Of a DNA stretch of 6,867 bases, positions 6,001 through 6,867 are shown piece after piece. The stretch lies in the NCBI GenBank assembly GCA_947565475.1, contig CANOGI010000123.1:1-6867 (forward strand), in the 5' to 3' direction. The first letter of the stretch is position 1. Each line of letters begins with the position of its first letter. Source of the stretch: an uncultured Eubacteriaceae bacterium. GTDB taxonomy: Bacteria > Bacillota > Clostridia > Lachnospirales > CAG-274. The position numbers and the translations under genes are program-made. A model generated the notes under the pieces. It did no database searches. It was not told the origin of the DNA and saw only the letters and a list, made by a program, of their open reading frames with translations.

Positions 6001-6809
6001 CAGAGGAGCCTGTGCGCTTCCAAAACAACTCTTTCAATAAAATCACTAAAATCTATCGAGTTAATTCCATTCCCTACTTTTGAGATATACATAATATACT
6101 CAATATTTCCATCAGAACCTTTAACTGGAGAAAAAGTAATATTTTTTATTGCGAAACCCAGTTCAAAAACATATGAACAAATAGACTTTATAACATTCTT
6201 ATGAGTTTTAGGATCTCTCACAATTCCTTTTCGCCCCACATTTCTCCTTCCCGCCTCAAATTGCGGTTTAATAAGTATAATGGCCTCTCCGCTTTCATTT
6301 AAAATATCCATTACATAAGATAAGATTTTCGTAAGAGAAACAAATGAAACATCTACGGTGGCAAAATCAATATTTAAAGAAAAATCCTCTTTACGGCAAT
6401 TCACAATATTAGTATTTTCCATAGAAATAACTCTTGGGTTATTTTTTATAATATCAGAAAGCTGACCCGTTCCAACATCAACAGCAAAAACAGTTTTTGC
6501 GCCATATTGAAGCATACAATCCGTAAAACCTCCCGTTGACGCTCCTACGTCAATACAAACCTTGTCCGAAATATTAATATTAAATAAATCAATAGCTTTC
6601 TCAAGTTTAAGTCCGCCTCTTCCGACATACTTTAAATAACCTTTTTCATCAATATTAAACTCCGTATCTTTAAAAACCTTTTCGCCCGGTTTTCTAAAAA
6701 TTTTACCGCCAAAAGAAACATACCCTTTCTCAATAATTTCTTTAGAGTGTTCTCTTGAAAAACCGAATTTTTCTTTTAAAACTAAATCAAGCCTTGTTTT
6801 TTCACACAT
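6000..6809 (-). CDS. tlyA: TlyA family rRNA 2'-O-methyltransferase (S4 plus FtsJ-like domain)
   Basis: TlyA proteins use S-adenosylmethionine to methylate ribose 2'-OH groups of rRNA (C1920 of 23S, and C1409 of 16S in the longer subtype). Some were first described as haemolysins, a doubtful activity. The 269-residue product has an S4 RNA-binding domain at about 4-60 (TRLDLVLKEKFGFSRE at 5-20) and GRGGLKLEKAID at 63-74. The Rossmann methyltransferase core follows, with motif I DVGASTGGFTD at 87-97, DVGTGQL at 111-117, TVDVSF at 151-156 and LIKPQFEAGR at 179-188. K68, D153 and K181 fit the catalytic Lys-Asp-Lys set of RrmJ-like enzymes. An in-frame GTG at 6839 extends the frame by ten residues. 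The ATG at 6809 gives the usual family start, though its ribosome binding site is poor. A TATACT box at 6856-6851 could be a -10, but its -35 would fall outside the window. No other gene is identifiable in 6810-6867. Confidence 0.93.
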   Translation of the reverse strand: MCEKTRLDLVLKEKFGFSREHSKEIIEKGYVSFGGKIFRKPGEKVFKDTEFNIDEKGYLKYVGRGGLKLEKAIDLFNINISDKVCIDVGASTGGFTDCMLQYGAKTVFAVDVGTGQLSDIIKNNPRVISMENTNIVNCRKEDFSLNIDFATVDVSFVSLTKILSYVMDILNESGEAIILIKPQFEAGRRNVGRKGIVRDPKTHKNVIKSICSYVFELGFAIKNITFSPVKGSDGNIEYIMYISKVGNGINSIDFSDFIERVVLEAHRLL

Positions 6810-6867
6810 AAAATCAACCCAACTTAACTTGTACGGCACGTTTGAAATAAAGTATATAAAAACAATT

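Noticed and set aside
6810..6867. Tail of an upstream gene such as dxs before tlyA
   Set aside because: The 58 bases contain stops in two frames and no recognisable C-terminal motif. The third frame is only the open extension of tlyA.

Overview
The window is AT-rich bacterial DNA (roughly one third G+C by eye, not computed). Every supported gene lies on the minus strand, so transcription runs from high to low coordinates. The gene content and the order tlyA-nadK-argR-recN, together with Gram-positive-style Shine-Dalgarno sites (AGGAGG, AAGGAG), point to a low-GC Firmicute, most likely a member of Clostridia. I cannot name the genus. The genes look chromosomal and mostly housekeeping. I see no transposase, integrase, phage gene, CRISPR array, tRNA or rRNA.

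In transcription order there are two blocks. The first (6809 down to 2699) is tlyA (rRNA 2'-O-methyltransferase), nadK (NAD kinase), argR (arginine repressor) and recN (DNA repair SMC-like ATPase), a neighbourhood well known in Firmicutes. nadK and argR are tightly coupled, because the argR ribosome binding site is built from the last codons of nadK. A 229-base gap separates argR from recN. It holds a weak terminator candidate followed by a possible -10 box, so recN may have its own promoter.

After recN, where many spore-forming Clostridia carry spoIVB and spo0A, there is instead a secreted lipoprotein of unrecognised exact function (2653-1802). The second block follows: tsaE (1661-1239), tsaB (872-168) and rimI (171 to beyond the window start). 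TsaE and TsaB are partners of TsaD in making the tRNA modification t6A37, and RimI acetylates ribosomal protein S18. tsaB and rimI overlap by four bases (ATGA). tsaE and tsaB are separated by 366 non-coding bases that contain a clear hairpin.

Three starts differ from the longest open frames. tsaB (ATG at 872), argR (ATG at 5078) and tlyA (ATG at 6809) are placed at internal ATGs by family alignment, with a ribosome binding site in support for tsaB and argR. I found no convincing undescribed system. The points most worth a second look are the structured tsaE-tsaB gap, the 14-base direct repeat between tlyA and nadK, and the lipoprotein at an unexpected place.
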